Below are positions 6,417 to 9,472 of a stretch of DNA of 9,472 nucleotides, one piece after another (the stretch's first letter is position 1; each line of letters begins with the position of its first letter). The position numbers and the translations under genes are program-made. Origin of the DNA: Cyanothece sp. UBA12306. GTDB lineage: Bacteria > Cyanobacteriota > Cyanobacteriia > Cyanobacteriales > Microcystaceae. The notes beneath the pieces were generated by a model. It was given only the letters and a program-made list of their open reading frames with translations, was not told the DNA's origin and made no database searches. Location: NCBI GenBank assembly GCA_003448685.1, contig DLXW01000346.1, forward strand, positions 1-9,472. Direction: 5' to 3'.

Positions 6417-8477
6417 TTAATCTACCGCTTCGTAATCACTAGAGACGGTTTCATCATCATCAAAATCAAAAAATCCTTGATCATTGTCGTCAGAGTTATA
6501 ATTGGTGTCAGCTGTTTCGTAGCCTTGGGTTCGTTCAAAAGTTTCAGTTGCAAACGATTGAGTTGGCATTGCTCGAGTTTCAAGGGATTCTACTTCAACA
6601 TTAACATTAACATCGGTAGCAATTGCTTCTCCCATCATGTTAAAGGTGTTAAATGTCTCATTGGGTTTCCCCTGTTGATACACTTCGGTTCCAATTATCA
6701 GAATCACTTGTCGAAACTCTTCAACGTAAGATTTTAAAGTATCAAGACTCATGCCAGGATTTTGTAGAGCAGCTTCGAGTTGTTCTTTTTTCTGTTTACT
6801 TTGGAATTTGAGATCTTCTGCGATCAAATCGCCGTTTTCTTCGAGAGTGGTTCTATAGGTATGGAAGAGGCTATCGGCTTGATTTCTCACTTCGATATTC
6901 TGGATGCGACGGCGATCTTCCTCGGCGTATTGTTGGGCTTCTTGCTGCATCCGCTCAATTTCGCTTGATTTGAGTCCTCCTGTATGGCTAATGACAATAC
7001 TTTGTTCCTTGCCTGTTCCCTGATCTTGGGCAGAGACTTTGAGGATACCATTAACATCAATTTCAAAACTGACTTCAATTTGAGGGATACCCCTAGGAGC
7101 AGGGGGAATACCTGCGAGTAGACATTTCCCCAAACTTCTATTATCTTTAGCCAAAGCTCTTTCTCCCTGAAGCACATGAATTTCCACGGAGGTTTGGCCA
7201 TCATTGGCAGTGGAGAAAACTTGGGATTTACTGCTGGGAATAGTTGTATTGCGTTCAATAATTTTTGTAAAGACTTCTCCGAGGGTTTCGATGCCCAAAG
7301 AAAGGGGAGTAACATCTAATAACAGCAGATCTTCGACTTCACCGCCTAAAACGCCCCCTTGGATCGCTGCTCCTAAAGCTACGGCTTCATCTGGGTTAAT
7401 GGAGCGATCAACTTGGCTTTGGGGGAAAACCCCTTGAATAATCTTATGGATGGCAGGCATTCGGGTTGAACCTCCCACTAAGATCACCCGCTCAATGAAT
7501 TTTGGATCGAGTCCACAGTCTTGGAGAGCTTGATTGAGGGGTTCTTGAGTTGACTCGGTGAGCAGTTTGGTTAAGTCTTCAAATTGAGAGCGAGTTAATT
7601 CGGTTTCTAGGTGTTTTGGACCACTTTCATCGGAGGTAATGAACGGGAGATTGATGGAAGTGCTTAACATATTCGACAGTTCAATCTTGGCTTTTTCGGC
7701 TGCTTCGCGCAGTCGTTGAATGGCCATTTTATCCTGACTAAGGTCAATCTTCTCTTGTTTTTTGAAGTTTTCTACCATCCATTGAACAATAGCATGATCA
7801 AAGTCATCTCCTCCTAAATGATTGTTACCAGCAGTGGCTTTAACTTCAAATACCCCATCCCCTAACTGAAGAATGGAAACGTCGAATGTCCCTCCTCCCA
7901 AGTCAAATACTAGGATGAATTGTTCTTGATCTTTTTTGTCTAAACCATAGGCCAAAGCGGCTGCGGTAGGTTCATTAATAATTCTGAGAACATCTAACCG
8001 AGCAATTACCCCAGCGTCTTTGGTAGCTTGGCGTTGAGCATCTGTAAAATAAGCAGGAACAGTAATTACAGCTTCAGTTACCGGTTCGCCTAAATAGCTT
8101 TCGGCATCTGTTTTTAATTTCTGTAACACCATGGCTGAAATTTCTTGGGGACGATATTGATGTCCACGAATATCAACGTTAACCGTATCCTCTGGTCCTT
8201 TGACACATTGATAGGGAACCCGTGAGCGTTCCTCTCGGGTTTCATTCCATCTTCTCCCAATAAATCGTTTGATACTGTAAACGGTATTTTCTGCATTGGT
8301 GACGGCCTGCCTTTTGGCTAATTGACCGACTAATCTTTGCTTACCTTTACTAAACCCGACAATACTAGGGGTTGTTCGTCCTCCCTCTGAATTGGGGATG
8401 ACTATGGGTTTCCCCCCTTCGAGGACGGCGACACAACTATTGGTCGTCCCTAGGTCGATCCCAATAACTTTTCCCAT
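6417..8477 (-). CDS. dnaK: Hsp70 chaperone DnaK, DnaK1-like
   Basis: A 686-residue Hsp70 that binds exposed hydrophobic peptides in an ATP-driven cycle with DnaJ and GrpE. The nucleotide-binding domain (1-383) shows IDLGTTNS (6-13), FDLGGGTFD (about 192-200), [11 protein letters not shown] and VGGSTRMP (about 333-340). The interdomain linker LLLLDVTP is at 384-391. The substrate-binding domain follows with [23 protein letters not shown] and [16 protein letters not shown], then a helical lid to about 600. Residues 601-686 form a divergent, acidic, Asn/Thr-rich tail ending FFDFDDDE...DYEAVD, longer than in E. coli DnaK (638 residues). Of the cyanobacterial paralogues, the length and the grpE neighbour without dnaJ fit DnaK1. 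The subtype is inference. The start is ATG 8477. The 141-nt gap from grpE has no CIRCE element, so HrcA control is not indicated. Confidence 0.97.
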   Translation of the reverse strand: MGKVIGIDLGTTNSCVAVLEGGKPIVIPNSEGGRTTPSIVGFSKGKQRLVGQLAKRQAVTNAENTVYSIKRFIGRRWNETREERSRVPYQCVKGPEDTVNVDIRGHQYRPQEISAMVLQKLKTDAESYLGEPVTEAVITVPAYFTDAQRQATKDAGVIARLDVLRIINEPTAAALAYGLDKKDQEQFILVFDLGGGTFDVSILQLGDGVFEVKATAGNNHLGGDDFDHAIVQWMVENFKKQEKIDLSQDKMAIQRLREAAEKAKIELSNMLSTSINLPFITSDESGPKHLETELTRSQFEDLTKLLTESTQEPLNQALQDCGLDPKFIERVILVGGSTRMPAIHKIIQGVFPQSQVDRSINPDEAVALGAAIQGGVLGGEVEDLLLLDVTPLSLGIETLGEVFTKIIERNTTIPSSKSQVFSTANDGQTSVEIHVLQGERALAKDNRSLGKCLLAGIPPAPRGIPQIEVSFEIDVNGILKVSAQDQGTGKEQSIVISHTGGLKSSEIERMQQEAQQYAEEDRRRIQNIEVRNQADSLFHTYRTTLEENGDLIAEDLKFQSKQKKEQLEAALQNPGMSLDTLKSYVEEFRQVILIIGTEVYQQGKPNETFNTFNMMGEAIATDVNVNVEVESLETRAMPTQSFATETFERTQGYETADTNYNSDDNDQGFFDFDDDETVSSDYEAVD

Positions 8478-8618
8478 AGCATTCTCATAGTAACGGTATT
8501 AATCATAAACGAAGGGCTTAGGGGAATGTTCACATTTGGTTGACTATTTGGCGGTAAGTTTTCCCCTCATAACTATATTACCCATTGGCCTGGGAATGAT
8601 TTCAAAAACAGTCTCAAT

Positions 8619-9380
8619 TTAATTTGGTGAAGAATTGTTTTCTTCTTGAGAACTTGCAGCTTCGGGGAGATTATCCTCTTCTTTGGGTGCTGCTACTTTA
8701 ACCATGGCATGGCGCAATACTTCATCCCCTAATAAATAACCTCTAATTAATTGTTCGAGTACGGTTCCTTCTGGATATTCGTTGGTTTGTTCCCTGAGCA
8801 TAGCTTCATGGTATAGGGGATCAAAGGGTTCTCCTTCGGGACGCATGGGGGACACTCCAAGGCGTTTGAGGCTATCTACTAGGCTTTTATAGACTCCTTG
8901 ATAACTTTTATGGATGTTGGCTTCTCCTTCATTAGCGGGTTCAATTTGATTTCTTGCCCGTTCAAAGTTATCGACTACGGATAATAATTCTTTAATTGTC
9001 CGACACTTAACTTGGACTTCGAGGTCTTTTTTCTCTTTCTCGGTTCTTTTGCGAAAATTATCAAATTCGGCTACCAGGGAAATATGACGTTTTTTTAAGG
9101 CTTCGGATTGTTGGTTATCTTCGGCCAATTTTTCGGTTAATGATGCAACTTCTTGAGTCAAAGCGGCTATAACTTGTTCAGGATTAAATTCCTCTTGTTG
9201 AGTTTCTGGTTCAGATACTTCTGATTCAACTGTTTCTGGTTCTACAACGGAAACGTCTGACTTGACTGAGTTGGGTGGTTCATTTGGTTCGGCTTGGGTT
9301 TCTGGGGCTGATTTTACCACTGTTTCGTTTACTTCGGGGGTTTGTAGGTTTGTTTGTAGTTGTTCTTGCTCGTTAGTCAT
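8619..9380 (-). CDS. grpE: GrpE, nucleotide exchange factor for DnaK
   Basis: A 253-residue GrpE that, as a dimer, releases ADP from DnaK. The first 65 residues are a disordered Glu/Pro/Thr/Val-rich arm, longer than in E. coli GrpE (197 residues in total). Residues 66-120 form the long coiled-coil helix with [16 protein letters not shown] (104-119). The four-helix bundle follows ([15 protein letters not shown], 128-142). The C-terminal beta domain (about 175-231) holds the family signature FDPLYHEAM...[26 protein letters not shown]. The last 20 residues are acidic and serine-rich. The ATG at 9380 is preceded by only a weak purine site. It is directly upstream of its partner dnaK on the same strand, and the upstream promoter region runs out of the window. 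Confidence 0.97.
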   Translation of the reverse strand: MTNEQEQLQTNLQTPEVNETVVKSAPETQAEPNEPPNSVKSDVSVVEPETVESEVSEPETQQEEFNPEQVIAALTQEVASLTEKLAEDNQQSEALKKRHISLVAEFDNFRKRTEKEKKDLEVQVKCRTIKELLSVVDNFERARNQIEPANEGEANIHKSYQGVYKSLVDSLKRLGVSPMRPEGEPFDPLYHEAMLREQTNEYPEGTVLEQLIRGYLLGDEVLRHAMVKVAAPKEEDNLPEAASSQEENNSSPN

Positions 9381-9472
9381 AGTTATTTCTGGTGAAAACT
9401 CAAGAGATGGTCACAACTCGAGGGTTCCTTTATTCTAGAGTTAGGGTTTTCTGCTACATAAAACTGATACAA

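Noticed and set aside
6887..7315. Second minus-strand frame inside dnaK, and plus-strand frames opposite it
   Set aside because: They are overprinted on conserved Hsp70 coding sequence with no family features of their own.
8478..8618. Heat-shock operator (CIRCE) between grpE and dnaK
   Set aside because: No TTAGCACTC-N9-GAGTGCTAA-like inverted repeat on either strand. A TTGACT at about 8540 on the plus strand has no correctly spaced -10.
9432..9437. Minus-strand TAGAAT as a -10 box for grpE
   Set aside because: No acceptable -35 is found 16-18 nt upstream, and the promoter region is cut by the window edge.

Overview
The window looks like chromosomal DNA from a cyanobacterium, probably a unicellular, moderately AT-rich chroococcalean type. 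Four perfect copies of the cyanobacterial HIP1 octamer (GCGATCGC) are present. There is also a DUF2808-type secreted protein, a family I know only from cyanobacteria, a heptanucleotide tandem repeat of the cyanobacterial STRR kind, and a grpE-dnaK pair without dnaJ, which resembles the grpE-dnaK1 locus I recall from Synechocystis.

Left end (1-920): an intact REP-associated tyrosine transposase (RAYT, minus strand, 88-642) lies between two near-identical GTAG-headed hairpins (35-59 and 729-753). A third hairpin with the same layout but different arm sequence (827-869, opposite strand) sits between the transposase and cysS. This is the most unusual part of the window. It looks like a small mobile unit together with the non-coding repeats it may act on.

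Plus strand (921-3491): cysS, encoding a complete cysteinyl-tRNA synthetase, is followed after 45 nt by a GT-B/arabinokinase-like glycosyltransferase gene. That gene is split by one in-frame TGA at 2802-2804, apparently in place of a Trp codon, with an ATG immediately after the stop. The rest of the frame is intact, so this is a recent nonsense mutation, a sequencing error, or a pair of coupled half-genes.

Minus strand (9380 down to 3573): grpE, dnaK (DnaK1-like, with a long acidic tail), pnp (polynucleotide phosphorylase) and a DUF2808 secreted protein follow in that order. The dnaK-pnp gap is only 54 nt and shows no terminator, so the heat-shock chaperone may be co-transcribed with the RNA-decay enzyme. 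The pnp-DUF2808 gap carries 3.7 copies of a 7-nt repeat and a long-loop inverted repeat. The plus-strand and minus-strand blocks converge at about 3492-3572.

No gene-free stretch exceeds 300 bases. The longest, 643-920, holds the repeats and the cysS leader. I found no rRNA, tRNA, CRISPR array or riboswitch. No completely new protein system is evident. The strongest leads are the RAYT/REP architecture and the interrupted glycosyltransferase.
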